From: Imhoffiella purpurea
GTDB lineage: Bacteria > Pseudomonadota > Gammaproteobacteria > Chromatiales > Chromatiaceae
Direction of reading: 5' to 3'
Assembly (NCBI RefSeq): GCF_000585215.1
Contig: NZ_AONC01000029.1
Coordinates: forward strand, 1-64,000
DNA: 64,000 bases
Below the pieces are notes generated by a model. That model saw only the letters and a program-made list of their open reading frames with translations. It was not told where the DNA came from and did not search any database. Position numbers and translations under genes: made by a program. Positions within the stretch are counted from its first letter, which is position 1; the number at the start of each line of letters is the position of its first letter. Below, in pieces: positions 1 through 9,782 of this stretch.

Positions 1-96
1 CCCGACCCTCCTCTTCTCCGACTGGCGGCCGCCCATTCGCCGGAACCGCCGAACAGCGGTCTCACCGCCTCCTGATTGGCCGCCCAATCGCACGAG

Positions 97-129
97 CTGT
101 AAACCGAAATAGAGCGATATGGTTGACAA
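97..129 (+). promoter_or_regulatory. BirA-type biotin operator
   Basis: Two half-sites, CTGTAAACC (97-105) and GGTTGACAA (121-129), are separated by exactly 15 bases. The known BirA box is TTGTAAACC-N15/16-GGTTTACAA, so each half has 8 of 9 matches. The right half-site contains the -35 hexamer of the promoter in front of bioB, which is where a biotinoyl-AMP/BirA repressor would block RNA polymerase. Assignment is by consensus and context; birA itself is not in this window. Confidence 0.85.
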
Positions 130-150
130 GTCGCCCGCGACGCCTAGGAT
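123..150 (+). promoter_or_regulatory. sigma-70 promoter of the bio operon
   Basis: A perfect -35 hexamer TTGACA (123-128) is followed after 16 bases by TAGGAT (145-150) as the -10. Transcription would start near 157, leaving a leader of about 55 bases before bioB at 212. The -35 lies inside the right half of the BirA-type operator. Confidence 0.7.
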
Positions 151-211
151 AGGGCGCTTTTCCAGTTGCGGCCCATGCCCGGACCGCCCCATTCGAACCG
201 AATCATCGCCC

Positions 212-1249
212 ATGCACTCCTCCGAGCCCACCCCGGTCATCCGTCACGACTGGTCGATCGACGAGATCCTCTCCATCCTCGACCAGCCCTTCAACGACCT
301 GCTGTTCCACGCCCAGGGCGTCCATCGCGCCGGATTCGATCCGAACCGCATCCAGGTCAGCTCGCTGCTCAGCATCAAGACCGGGGCCTGTCCCGAGGAC
401 TGCGGCTACTGCAGCCAGAGCGCCAAGCACGGGACCGAGGTCGAGCGCGAGCGTCTGATGCCGGTCGAGGATGTCCTGGCGGCCGCCCGCACCGCGCGCG
501 AGCATGGCGCGACCCGCTTCTGCATGGGCGCCGCCTGGCGCAATCCGAGCGACAAGAATCTGGATCAGGTCGTGTCCATGGTCGAGGGCATCCATGCCCT
601 GGGCATGGAGACCTGCGTGACCCTCGGCATGCTGACCGCGCCCCAGGCACGCCGCCTCAAGGACGCCGGACTCGACTACTACAACCACAACCTGGACACC
701 TCGCCCGAGTACTACGGCCAGGTCATCACCACCCGAACCTACCAGGACCGGCTCGACACCCTGGAGCACATCCGCGCCGTGGGTCTCAAGACCTGCAGCG
801 GCGGCATCCTCGGCATGGGCGAGTCGCGCCGCGACCGCGCCTCCATGCTGCGCCAGCTCGCCAACCTGCCGGCCCATCCCGAGTCCGTCCCCATCAACAT
901 GCTGATCCAGGTCGAGGGCACGCCACTGTTCGGACGCGAGGCGCTCGACCCGTTCGAGTTCGTGCGCGTGGTCGCCGCAGCGCGCATCATCATGCCCAAG
1001 TCGCACGTGCGTCTCTCGGCCGGCCGCAGCGAGATGAGCGACGAACTGCAGGCGCTCTGCTTCCTGGCCGGGGCCAATTCCATCTTCTACGGCGAACGTC
1101 TGCTGACCGCGCCCAATGCCGAGTCCGACCGCGACCGCAAGCTCTTCACCCGCCTGGGACTCTCGTTCGAAGAGGTCGAGGCCGAGCGCACCGAGCCGGG
1201 CGCCTGCCACAAGCACGAGGGCGAGTCGCACGTCCACATGACGCTGTGA
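212..1249 (+). CDS. bioB: Biotin synthase BioB
   Basis: Radical-SAM enzyme that inserts sulfur into dethiobiotin, the last step of biotin synthesis in the cytoplasm. The protein has 345 residues, normal for BioB. The radical-SAM cysteines C60, C64 and C67 sit in the motif CPEDCGYC, followed by the family hallmark SQS. The start at 212 (MHSSEP) was chosen because upstream in-frame codons lie in the promoter and leader. First gene of bioBFHCD; its stop overlaps a possible GTG start of bioF (GTGA at 1246-1249). Expression is probably repressed by BirA through the operator at 97-129. Confidence 0.96.
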   Translation: MHSSEPTPVIRHDWSIDEILSILDQPFNDLLFHAQGVHRAGFDPNRIQVSSLLSIKTGACPEDCGYCSQSAKHGTEVERERLMPVEDVLAAARTAREHGATRFCMGAAWRNPSDKNLDQVVSMVEGIHALGMETCVTLGMLTAPQARRLKDAGLDYYNHNLDTSPEYYGQVITTRTYQDRLDTLEHIRAVGLKTCSGGILGMGESRRDRASMLRQLANLPAHPESVPINMLIQVEGTPLFGREALDPFEFVRVVAAARIIMPKSHVRLSAGRSEMSDELQALCFLAGANSIFYGERLLTAPNAESDRDRKLFTRLGLSFEEVEAERTEPGACHKHEGESHVHMTL

Positions 1250-1266
1250 CGACCGCCACGTCCAGC

Positions 1267-2475
1267 ATGGAGACCTCCAGCCGAGAACACCGGCCCGATG
1301 CCGGGCTGCGCGAACAGCTCGACCAGCTCGCCGCCGCCCATCGCTATCGGCGCCGGCGTGTCCTGGACGGCCCCCAGCAGCCGCGCTCGCGTCTGGACGG
1401 CCGCCCCATGCTGAGCTTCTGCAGCAACGACTATCTGGGCCTGGCCAATCACCCCGAGGTGATCCGGGCGCTGCAGCGCGGCGCCGAGGACTGGGGCGTC
1501 GGCAGCGGCGCCGCCCATCTGGTCAACGGTCACAGCCGGGCACATCATGCCCTCGAGGAGGAGCTGGCCGCCTTCACCGGCCGGCCGCGCGCACTGCTCT
1601 TCTCGACCGGCTACATGGCCAACCTGGGCATCATCTCGGCGCTGGCCGGACGCGGCGACAAGGTGATCCAGGACCGGCTCAACCACGCCTCGCTGCTCGA
1701 CGGGGCACAGCTCTCGCGCGCCAATCTGCGCCGCTATCCGCACGCGGACGCCGCCGGACTGGAACGCCTGCTCGGCGACGAGGGCGCGCGCCTCGTCGCG
1801 ACCGACGGCGTCTTCAGCATGGACGGCGACCTCGCCCCGCTGCCCGAACTCATGCCCATCGCCCGCCGGACAGGCGCCTGGCTGCTGGTGGACGACGCCC
1901 ACGGGCTGGGCGTGCTGGGACGCGGCGGCCGGGGCACCTTCGACCATTTCGGGCTGACGCCGGACGACGACTGCATCCTCATGGGCACCCTGGGCAAGGG
2001 TTTCGGCACCTTCGGCGCCTTCGTCGCCGGCTCGGAGGATCTCGTCGAGACACTGATCCAGCGCGCCCGCAGCTATGTCTTCACCACCGCCTCGCCGCCG
2101 GCCGTGGCCGAGGCGACCCGCGCCAGCCTCGCCATCGCCGAACGCGACGACTGGCGCCGCGAGCGGCTGCGGGAACTGATCGCGGGCTTCCGGCAGGGGG
2201 CGGAACAGCTCGGTCTGCCGACCATGGACTCGCCGACCCCGATCCAGCCGCTGCTGGCCGGGACCGAGGCCCGGGCACTGGCCTGGAGCCGCATGCTCGA
2301 GGAGCGCGGCATCCTGGTCGGCGCCATCCGGCCGCCGACGGTCCCGGAAGGCACGGCCAGACTGAGAATCACCTTCTCCGCCACGCACAGCGACGAGGAC
2401 CTCGACCGGCTGCTCGACGCATTGGCGCAATTGCCGATGGCGGACCCCATCGCGAAGGACGAACACCTTGACTGA
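1267..2475 (+). CDS. bioF: 8-amino-7-oxononanoate synthase BioF
   Basis: PLP-dependent enzyme condensing pimeloyl-ACP with L-alanine. The 402 residues show the alpha-oxoamine synthase fold signatures: FCSNDYLGL near the N-terminus, DDAHGLG in the middle, and the PLP Schiff-base lysine K244 in [11 protein letters not shown]. An in-frame GTG at 1246 overlapping the bioB stop is an alternative start that would add seven residues and couple translation to bioB. The 3' end overlaps bioH by 8 bases, showing a tightly packed operon. Confidence 0.95.
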   Translation: METSSREHRPDAGLREQLDQLAAAHRYRRRRVLDGPQQPRSRLDGRPMLSFCSNDYLGLANHPEVIRALQRGAEDWGVGSGAAHLVNGHSRAHHALEEELAAFTGRPRALLFSTGYMANLGIISALAGRGDKVIQDRLNHASLLDGAQLSRANLRRYPHADAAGLERLLGDEGARLVATDGVFSMDGDLAPLPELMPIARRTGAWLLVDDAHGLGVLGRGGRGTFDHFGLTPDDDCILMGTLGKGFGTFGAFVAGSEDLVETLIQRARSYVFTTASPPAVAEATRASLAIAERDDWRRERLRELIAGFRQGAEQLGLPTMDSPTPIQPLLAGTEARALAWSRMLEERGILVGAIRPPTVPEGTARLRITFSATHSDEDLDRLLDALAQLPMADPIAKDEHLD

Positions 2476-3241
2476 CGTATCCGACACCCCAATCGACCTG
2501 GTCATGCTGCATGGCTGGGGCATGAACTCAGCCGTCTGGGACGGCTGTCCCGACTGCTGGGACGGATTCGCCCAGCATCGCATCGATCTGCCGGGCCACG
2601 GACACAGTCCATTTCCGCCCGCGCTCGACAATCTCTGGCGCTGGGCCGACGCCTGTCTCGAGGCCGCCCCCGAGCGCGCGGTCTGGCTCGGCTGGTCGCT
2701 GGGCGGACTGGTGGCGCTGGCCGCCGCGCTGCGCGCACCCAAGCGGGTCGCCGGACTGATTCTGCTGACGGCGACGCCCCGCTTCGTCCGCGCGACCGAC
2801 TGGACCCCAGCCATGGAGGAGTCGACGCTCGACCAGTTCCATGCCGGACTGACCCAGGACCCCAAGGGCACGCTGGAGCGCTTCCTCGCCCTCCAGGTCC
2901 GCGGCAGCGAGGCCGCCCGCGATACCCTGCGCACGTTGAAGCAGGAGCTCGCCCAGCGGCCCGAACCCGATCCGGACGCGCTCTCGCTCGGCCTCGACCT
3001 GCTGCGCGACGAGGATCTGCGCGGCCAGCTGCCGGACATCAAATGTCCGGCGCTCTGGCTGTTCGGCAGCCACGACGCCCTGGTCCCACAGGGCGTGGCG
3101 GAGCGTGTCGAGCTGCTGATGCCGGGCGCGCGGACCCACATCGTTCAGCGCGCCGCGCATGCCCCGCATCTGTCGCATCCCGGGGAGACCGCCAGCCTGA
3201 TCCGATCCTTCGTCGACGCCTGTGTCGAGCCAGACGCTTGA
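2468..3241 (+). CDS. bioH: Pimeloyl-ACP methyl ester carboxylesterase BioH
   Basis: Alpha/beta-hydrolase that removes the methyl ester from pimeloyl-ACP and so ends the disguised fatty-acid elongation begun by BioC. The 257 residues match E. coli BioH in length. The catalytic triad can be read as S77 in GWSLGG, D203 in GSHDALVP and H231 in [10 protein letters not shown]. The start is a TTG at 2468 that overlaps the bioF stop; N-terminal [14 protein letters not shown] supports this frame. Lies between bioF and bioC, with only 2 bases before bioC. Confidence 0.94.
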   Translation: MTDVSDTPIDLVMLHGWGMNSAVWDGCPDCWDGFAQHRIDLPGHGHSPFPPALDNLWRWADACLEAAPERAVWLGWSLGGLVALAAALRAPKRVAGLILLTATPRFVRATDWTPAMEESTLDQFHAGLTQDPKGTLERFLALQVRGSEAARDTLRTLKQELAQRPEPDPDALSLGLDLLRDEDLRGQLPDIKCPALWLFGSHDALVPQGVAERVELLMPGARTHIVQRAAHAPHLSHPGETASLIRSFVDACVEPDA

Positions 3242-3243
3242 TC

Positions 3244-4125
3244 ATGTCCGAGATTGCCAACGACATCCCCCCGATCGACAAGCGACGCGCCCGGCGCAGC
3301 TTCGAGCAGGCCGCCTCCAGCTACGACAGCGTGGCCGTCCTGCAGCGCGAGATCGCCGACCGGCTGATCGAGCGGCTCGACTATATCCGGCTCGAGCCCG
3401 CCCGCGTCCTGGACCTGGGCACGGGCACGGGCTATACCCTGGACGGATTGAGCAAACGCTATCGCAAGGCCCGTCTGATCGGTCTCGACTTCGCCCACGG
3501 CATGCTGCGGCAGGCGCGCAAACGCGGCCATTGGCTGCGCCGTCCGGCCTGCGTCTGCGCCGATGCCGAATCGCTTCCGCTGGCCGACGCCAGCGTCGAT
3601 CTCATCGTCTCCAGCGCCACCATCCAGTGGTGCAACGACCTGGACCGCACCTTCGCCGAATGTCTGCGCGTCCTGCGGCCGGGCGGTCTGCTGATGTTCA
3701 CCACCTTCGGTCCGGACACCCTGAAGGAGCTGCGCCAGGCCTGGAGCCAGGTCGACCGGCACAGCCATGTGAGCCCCTTTCTCGACATGCACGACATCGG
3801 CGACGCCCTGGTCCGCACCCGCTTCGCCGATCCGGTGATGGACGCCGAGCGCATGACGCTCACCTACGAGCGGGTACGGGATCTTATGCGCGACCTCAAG
3901 GTGCTCGGGGCGCGCAACGCCACGCAGGACCGTCCGCGCGCGCTCTCTGGACGCCAGCGGCTGACGGCGGTCGAATCGGCCTACGAGATCCATCGACGCG
4001 ACGGCAGACTACCGGCGAGTTACGAGGTACTCTATGGTCACGCCTGGACACCGGTGCAGAAGCCGGTCGCCGACGGCATCGCCGTTCCCATCCCGGCCAT
4101 CGGCGGCCGGGGACGAACGGCCTGA
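3244..4125 (+). CDS. bioC: Malonyl-ACP O-methyltransferase BioC
   Basis: SAM-dependent methyltransferase that methylates malonyl-ACP to start pimelate synthesis by the fatty-acid pathway. The 293-residue product has the class I SAM motif VLDLGTGTGYT near residue 50, then VCADAESLPLAD and the BioC-typical FSTFGPDTL-like segment (here FTTFGPDTLKEL). The start at 3244 gives the expected N-terminus ending in DKRRARRSFEQAASSYD, the BioC/DUF family lead-in. Directly downstream of bioH, consistent with the BioC-BioH pair acting together. Confidence 0.94.
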   Translation: MSEIANDIPPIDKRRARRSFEQAASSYDSVAVLQREIADRLIERLDYIRLEPARVLDLGTGTGYTLDGLSKRYRKARLIGLDFAHGMLRQARKRGHWLRRPACVCADAESLPLADASVDLIVSSATIQWCNDLDRTFAECLRVLRPGGLLMFTTFGPDTLKELRQAWSQVDRHSHVSPFLDMHDIGDALVRTRFADPVMDAERMTLTYERVRDLMRDLKVLGARNATQDRPRALSGRQRLTAVESAYEIHRRDGRLPASYEVLYGHAWTPVQKPVADGIAVPIPAIGGRGRTA

Positions 4126-4935
<810 letters not shown>

Positions 4936-4990
4936 ACGCCGAGATCCAGATCTTCGAGCCAATACCGGGCACCGGCCCACCCGAGCGACC

Positions 4991-6175
4991 ATGCCGACCA
5001 GATTCCGCCTCGCCGCCATCCTGATTCTTGGCGCACTCGCCAGCACCGCACTCGCCGCCACCGATCCGGTCTCGCAGGTGGAGTCGCTGGGACAGGCCAG
5101 CCTGCTGCTGAAGGATGGGGGCCGCGACCGCATCGCCTATCAGGCGGACACGCCGCGCGTCCCCGCCTCCACCATGAAGCTGCTGACCGCCTATGCCGCA
5201 CTGGAGACCTGGGGGCGGGACTATCGCTTCCAGACCGACATCTACCGCGGCAACGACGGCTGGCTGTGGGTGAAGGGCTATGCCGACCCCTACCTGGTGT
5301 CCGAGGAGCTCGATCGCCTGGTGGCCGAACTCCAGGCGCAAGGAATCCGCCGAGTCGCGGGCATCGGGCTAGATGACAGCTTCTTCGACCCGGACGTCGA
5401 GATCGCCGGCCGCTCGTCCTCTGACAATCCCTACGACGCCCCGGTCACGGCCCTGGCCGCCAATTTCAATACGCTGAACCTGGTCCGCAGCGGCGACCGG
5501 GTCCGCAGCGCCGAGTCGCAGACACCGCTCACCGCGACGGCGCGACGCTTCGGTCTGTCCGGCGGGCAGGGCAAGCAGCGGGTCAATCTGCGCGAGCGCG
5601 AGATCGCCCTGCGCTATTTCGGCGAGCTGCTGGGTGCCAAGCTGAAGGACGCCGGCGTGCGCGTGGACGATGCCATCCGCATCGCCCAGGTGCCCCGCGG
5701 CGCCAAGCTGGTCCTTCGACACACCAACAGCCGCACCCTGACCGAGATGATCCGGCCCATGCTCCAGTATTCGAGCAACTTCGTCGCCAACGCGCTCTTC
5801 CTGCGTCTGGCCGACCCGCGGACGAAGGGCCGCGTCAGCATGGCGAGCGCGCAGCGCGCCATGACCGGTTTCGCCGAACGACGCTTCGGCTGGCGCGGCT
5901 TCCGCGTCGACGACGGCGCCGGTCTGTCGCGGGCGAACCGGCTCAGTGCCCGCCAGATGGTCGCCCTGCTCGACGCCTTCGCGCCCTATCGCGACCTCAT
6001 GCCGGTCCAGGACGGCGACCCGGACGTCCGTGCCAAGACCGGCACGCTGCGCGGCGTGAGCTGCTACGCCGGCTACGTCCGCCGCGACGGCGCCTGGGAG
6101 CCATTCGCGCTGCTGATCAATCAGCCGGTCGACTACGGTCTGAGACGCCGGGTCGCCAGCAGCCTGACGCACTGA
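4991..6175 (+). CDS. dacB: D-Ala-D-Ala carboxypeptidase/endopeptidase, PBP4 (DacB) type
   Basis: Periplasmic class C penicillin-binding protein trimming or cleaving peptidoglycan cross-links. A signal peptide covers about the first 22 residues (cleavage after ALA). The serine-acyltransferase motifs are present: S60-T-M-K63, S261-S-N263 and K349-T-G351. At 394 residues it is shorter than E. coli DacB (477), suggesting a reduced inserted domain. It starts 55 bases after bioD and has the same orientation but an unrelated role. Confidence 0.88.
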   Translation: MPTRFRLAAILILGALASTALAATDPVSQVESLGQASLLLKDGGRDRIAYQADTPRVPASTMKLLTAYAALETWGRDYRFQTDIYRGNDGWLWVKGYADPYLVSEELDRLVAELQAQGIRRVAGIGLDDSFFDPDVEIAGRSSSDNPYDAPVTALAANFNTLNLVRSGDRVRSAESQTPLTATARRFGLSGGQGKQRVNLREREIALRYFGELLGAKLKDAGVRVDDAIRIAQVPRGAKLVLRHTNSRTLTEMIRPMLQYSSNFVANALFLRLADPRTKGRVSMASAQRAMTGFAERRFGWRGFRVDDGAGLSRANRLSARQMVALLDAFAPYRDLMPVQDGDPDVRAKTGTLRGVSCYAGYVRRDGAWEPFALLINQPVDYGLRRRVASSLTH

Positions 6176-6196
6176 TCCACGAGCGAACGGGCACAG

Positions 6197-7078
6197 GTGA
6201 TCAACCCACGCATCCCATCCAGAATCGATGCGCTCGGCCGGGGTCTCATCGAGGTGGGATCCTGGGCCGTCGCCGCCTGGCTGCTCACCGCCTGCGCGGC
6301 GGTCACGACCTCGGCGCCGGACTCCGAGCCCGCCGCCGCCCAGATTCCGCTTCAGAACTGCGGGTGCGCACTGGAGAAGAACAGCCGGGGATCGCCCAGT
6401 CTGGCCCCCCTGATGCGCCGCGTGACCCCGGCCGTGGTGACCATCTCGGCCGAATCCCGAGTCCAGTCCGAGCCGCCGCCCTTCATGGAGGATCCTGACT
6501 TCAAGCGTTTTCTCGACGGGCTCGGCGTGGCGGTCCCCGAATGGGACCATTCGGAGCGCCGCCAGAGCCTGGGCTCCGGGGTCGTCGTCGACGCCGAACG
6601 CGGCCTGGTGATGACCAACGGACATCTGCTCGAAGACGCCAGCGAGATCCGGGTCACCCTCACCGACGGGCGCAGCTTCCGCGCCCGCAAACGCGTCTCG
6701 GATCCCAGAACCGACGTCGCCATCCTCGAGATTCCACCCCTCGACGTTCGCCCGCTGCCGCTCGCCGACTCCGATCGGCTGGAGGTCGGAGACTTCGTGA
6801 TCGCCATCGGCAATCCCTTCGGGTTGGGTCAGACGGTCACGCTCGGCATCGTGAGCGCCGTGGGCCGCAGCGACATCAATGGCAACCGGCTCGGCGAACT
6901 CATTCAGACCGATGCCTCGATCAATCCTGGGAATTCAGGCGGTCCCCTGATCGATCTGACCGGGGCCGTGGTCGGCATCAACACCGCGCTCATCGGCCCG
7001 ACCGGCGGCAATGTCGGCATCGGTTTCGCCGTGCCCAGCAACCGCGCACGGGGGGCGCTCAGAAGGATTCGCCGCTGA
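6197..7078 (+). CDS. PDZ-less S1C (HtrA/Deg-like) serine protease, predicted lipoprotein
   Basis: Trypsin-like protease of the HtrA/Deg group, predicted to be lipid-anchored in the envelope: a hydrophobic stretch ends in the lipobox LTAC with C33. The catalytic triad reads H143 (TNGHLL), D173 (TDVAIL) and S247 (NPGNSGGP). The protein stops at residue 293 right after the protease fold, so the PDZ domains usual for DegP/DegS are absent. Start GTG at 6197. Its regulatory mode must differ from PDZ-gated relatives; substrates are unknown. Confidence 0.85.
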   Translation: MINPRIPSRIDALGRGLIEVGSWAVAAWLLTACAAVTTSAPDSEPAAAQIPLQNCGCALEKNSRGSPSLAPLMRRVTPAVVTISAESRVQSEPPPFMEDPDFKRFLDGLGVAVPEWDHSERRQSLGSGVVVDAERGLVMTNGHLLEDASEIRVTLTDGRSFRARKRVSDPRTDVAILEIPPLDVRPLPLADSDRLEVGDFVIAIGNPFGLGQTVTLGIVSAVGRSDINGNRLGELIQTDASINPGNSGGPLIDLTGAVVGINTALIGPTGGNVGIGFAVPSNRARGALRRIRR

Positions 7079-7090
7079 TCGGACATCCCG

Positions 7091-7111
7091 GATCGGGGCC
7101 GAACCCCGATC
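7091..7111 (+). terminator. GC-rich hairpin after the HtrA-like gene
   Basis: An 8-bp perfect stem, GATCGGGG (7091-7098) pairing with CCCCGATC (7104-7111), has a 5-base loop and lies 13 bases after the stop at 7078. There is no T-run, so it may attenuate or stabilise the transcript rather than act as a classical intrinsic terminator. Confidence 0.4.
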
Positions 7112-7132
7112 GAGCCCGGCCGGGTAACTGGT

Positions 7133-7161
7133 TTGCACTTAGGTCCCGCCTGTTCTAGAGT
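7133..7161 (+). promoter_or_regulatory. Putative promoter of the FKBP gene
   Basis: TTGCAC (7133-7138) and TAGAGT (7156-7161) are spaced by 17 bases, an acceptable sigma-70 layout in the only gap upstream of the FKBP gene. Predicted by eye only. Confidence 0.35.
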
Positions 7162-7280
7162 GCGCGCAACCCTTATCGCTCGTCTCCCGTCTCGAATCGC
7201 CAGCGTTCGTCCGCACACTGTTCCGCGCGCTCATTCGTCGCGGTCGGCGGGTACCACTCGCACCACGAGGAGGAATACCC

Positions 7281-7709
7281 ATGCCGCACGCCCAACAAGG
7301 CAATACGGTCAAGATCCACTACACAGGCACACTGGACGACGGTACCGTGTTCGACTCCAGCAACGGCCGCGAACCACTCGAATTCACGATCGGCTCGGGC
7401 GGCGTCATTCCCGGCTTCGAGTCCGCGGTGAGCGGAATGACGGTCGGCGAAACCAAGACCGTCACCATCCCGCCCGAGCAGGCCTATGGGGATTATCAGG
7501 AAGAGATGACCCAGCAGGTGCCGCGCTCGGCCATCCCGCCCGAGATCGAGCTTCAGGTCGGCATGATCCTCAGCGCCGAGGGCCCGGATGGAGTCCCGGT
7601 CTCATTCGTCGTGAAGGCATTCGATCAGGAAGAGGTGACGATCGACGGCAACCATCCTCTGGCAGGACGGAATCTCACCTTCGCCCTGGAGCTGGTGGAA
7701 ATCATCTAG
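7281..7709 (+). CDS. FKBP-type peptidyl-prolyl isomerase (SlyD/FkpA-small type)
   Basis: Cytoplasmic proline isomerase or folding helper of 142 residues. The FKBP core is split by an insert-in-flap domain as in SlyD/SlpA: VKIHYTGTLDDGTVFDSS and IPGFESAVSGM flank the N-terminal half, and the flap PPEQAYGDYQEE leads into the insert. The His-rich metal-binding tail of SlyD is missing, so it is closer to SlpA-like forms. A strong ribosome binding site, AGGAGG, is seen about 8 bases before the ATG at 7281. Followed by a long hairpin at 7715-7749, so it is likely monocistronic. Confidence 0.9.
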   Translation: MPHAQQGNTVKIHYTGTLDDGTVFDSSNGREPLEFTIGSGGVIPGFESAVSGMTVGETKTVTIPPEQAYGDYQEEMTQQVPRSAIPPEIELQVGMILSAEGPDGVPVSFVVKAFDQEEVTIDGNHPLAGRNLTFALELVEII

Positions 7710-7714
7710 CGACA

Positions 7715-7749
7715 AGCCGATTGAATGCACATCCGGCATTCAATCGGCT
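7715..7749 (+). terminator. 14-bp perfect hairpin after the FKBP gene
   Basis: AGCCGATTGAATGC (7715-7728) and its exact reverse complement (7736-7749) form a 14-bp stem with a 7-base loop, 6 bases after the FKBP stop. No U-tract follows. The position and strength suggest transcription termination or 3'-end protection. Confidence 0.6.
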
Positions 7750-7997
7750 CGCCATCCCCGTCCCGTCCGGGAACGCGATATAGAGGCGTCCTCCACGCCT
7801 TTTGCCGGGCACAGACCGGCATACGCATCATCCGGACCGAAGACCGATCCACCTTGGGTATACTTATCGCCTGTCCGGTCTTTGCCGCAGAGTGAAAGGC
7901 GGAAGTGCTCGGCGAGCGGCTCGAAAGCCTGCCCTCGCTGATGGATCCAGTCCTCGCCGGAAAGGCGGGACGCACCCATATGCCAGCATCGGGATGC

Positions 7998-9452
7998 ATG
8001 ACCATGGTTAATCAGCAAGATACGGATCCCAAGAATCGGCCGAAGATCACCAACCTATCGACCGAGATCGCCCAGCTGCGTCAGGAACTGGAGCAGCAGA
8101 AATCGGATTTCCAGACCATGGAGGTGTCCCTGGTCTCCCGTATCGCCGATGTCGACGACGACCGACGGCATGCCGCCACGCGTCTGCAGCGCACGCATCA
8201 GAATCACCGCGACGAGATCGACATGCGCCTGAGGCGCCAGAACGCGATCGTCACCACGACCCTCATCCTCTTCGTGATCATCGTCGGCGTCCTGCTGGTC
8301 TTCGTCTATGCCAAGTTCGACCAGGCCAGACAGACCTTCTCCGACGAGATCGGAGAGCTGCGCCAGACCCTCGAAGAGGTCAAGGCATCGGCCTCGGTCC
8401 CGCCGGTACAGACCCAGGATCCGGCCACGCGCGAGAAGCTCTCCCAACTGTCGACGGCGGTGAAGGCCATCACCACCTCTCTGGAACGTCTTGCCGAGGA
8501 CCAGGAATCACTGCCGACGGTCGAACCTCAGCCAAGGGATCTCCAATTCGATCCCAGTGTCGAGCCCCAACAGATCGAGTCCCCATCGCCGACTCCGCCC
8601 CAGCCGAGCGCCCCGTCCGCGCCAAGATCACCCGAGCGCGACATCGACGCCGAGCCCGTCGAGAAGGAGAAACCCGAACCCACGGCGACTCCGTCGCAGG
8701 AACCCCGTTCCGAAACGGACGGGGTTACAAAGGTCGAACCCCAGGAAACCGAGGAAACCTCCAGCCCGCTCCAGACCCGATCGCCCATTGCCGAGGAGGC
8801 CCCGGAGCCATCTCAGGAATCGGCAGCAACCCCTGAGGTTCCCGCCCCCCCCTCGTCACCACCCGAGTCGCAGCCACCGCTCCAGGAAACGGCCGCAGTC
8901 CGCGAGATGCCGGAATCGTCGCCGGAACCAACCGCCGATCCGGAGGACTCGGACGCCTCCCTGGAACCGCCCCCGGTTCCGGCCATTCCGGAATCCGCCG
9001 ATGAGCCGACGGCACCGCCGGAGGCGGCCGAGCCGCTTCGCGAGCCGGCACAAGCACCGGAGGCGTCGACGACCGAGGAGCCTTCATCCTCGGAGCCAGC
9101 AGTCCACAAGGAGCCGGAGCCGACCACGCCGCAGACGGAATCGGCACCCGACGAGCCCACGCGTATCCCGGTCGGGGATACGCCCTATTCGGTCCAGGTG
9201 ATCGGCTTCTATTCGTTGCAGTCTCTGAAGACCTTCGCCAAGCGTTACGGACTGACGGACTGGGTGGTCTATGACGAGGAGACCTATCAGGGCCGTACCT
9301 GGTACGTCCTCATCGACAGCCTGCACGCCACCCGCGAATCGGCCGAGGCCGCCGCCGCCGCACTGTCGCCCGCACTGGCCAAGTTCGACATCTGGGTTCG
9401 CAAGCTGGATCCGGACGATACCGTCTATCACCCCGAATCCGGCGGGGACTGA
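7998..9452 (+). CDS. Membrane-anchored SPOR-domain protein with Pro/Glu-rich linker
   Basis: A cytoplasmic N-terminal coiled coil (STEIAQLRQELEQQ) is followed by one transmembrane helix (TLILFVIIVGVLLVFVY). A very long Pro/Glu/Ala-rich linker of about 270 residues leads to a C-terminal SPOR-like domain starting at TPYSVQVIGFYS and ending near IWVRKL. SPOR domains bind denuded peptidoglycan at division septa, so a cell-wall or division role similar to DamX is likely. The frame is open back to a GTG at 7905; ATGs at 7998 and 8004 are preferred because the upstream stretch shows no domain. The 288-base gap before it holds only the 7715 hairpin and a TATACT element at 7859. Confidence 0.75.
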   Translation: MTMVNQQDTDPKNRPKITNLSTEIAQLRQELEQQKSDFQTMEVSLVSRIADVDDDRRHAATRLQRTHQNHRDEIDMRLRRQNAIVTTTLILFVIIVGVLLVFVYAKFDQARQTFSDEIGELRQTLEEVKASASVPPVQTQDPATREKLSQLSTAVKAITTSLERLAEDQESLPTVEPQPRDLQFDPSVEPQQIESPSPTPPQPSAPSAPRSPERDIDAEPVEKEKPEPTATPSQEPRSETDGVTKVEPQETEETSSPLQTRSPIAEEAPEPSQESAATPEVPAPPSSPPESQPPLQETAAVREMPESSPEPTADPEDSDASLEPPPVPAIPESADEPTAPPEAAEPLREPAQAPEASTTEEPSSSEPAVHKEPEPTTPQTESAPDEPTRIPVGDTPYSVQVIGFYSLQSLKTFAKRYGLTDWVVYDEETYQGRTWYVLIDSLHATRESAEAAAAALSPALAKFDIWVRKLDPDDTVYHPESGGD

Positions 9453-9467
9453 GTTCCAGCGGGCGCA

Positions 9468-9687
9468 TCACCAGGCAAGCGGCTCGCCGTGGCGACAGAA
9501 TCCGCCACTGGGACAGCCGGGGCAGCGCCCGTTCATCTCGCTCAGCTGGCCCATCCCAGAGGACACATTGCCCCCCCCGGCCGCGTCCCTGCATGAGCGG
9601 GATCAGCGCCTGGCACAGCCGCAGCGCCCCGAGCGTATCGACCCCCCGGTGGGCCCCGGTCACGAAGGCGAGCGATCGAGCTGTCAT
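9468..9687 (-). pseudogene. Short-chain dehydrogenase remnant (internal deletion plus frameshift)
   Basis: Read from the ATG at 9687 on the minus strand, the frame gives an SDR N-terminus, LAFVTGAHRG. This jumps directly to DTLGALRLCQALIPLM, a segment that in intact SDRs lies some 80 residues further on. After a run of eight G (9571-9578 as C on the plus strand) the frame must shift by one base, and then reads NVSSGMGQLSEMNG, the catalytic-serine segment. It stops at 9468 without the YxxxK region. This is a decayed gene, with at least an internal deletion, a homopolymer frameshift and a lost 3' end. It fills the 330-base gap between two plus-strand genes. Confidence 0.7.
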
Positions 9688-9782
9688 GGCGAAATCCCCC
9701 TGTCGATGTTGCGATCATGTGGACGATGCCGCGATTCCGAGTCGCGCCCATAGCTATAATGCGATTCAGGTGAATTGCAACC

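Noticed and set aside
8491-9201. Plus-strand Arg/Pro-rich open frame inside the SPOR gene
   Set aside because: Out-of-frame shadow of the Pro/Glu-rich linker with implausible composition.
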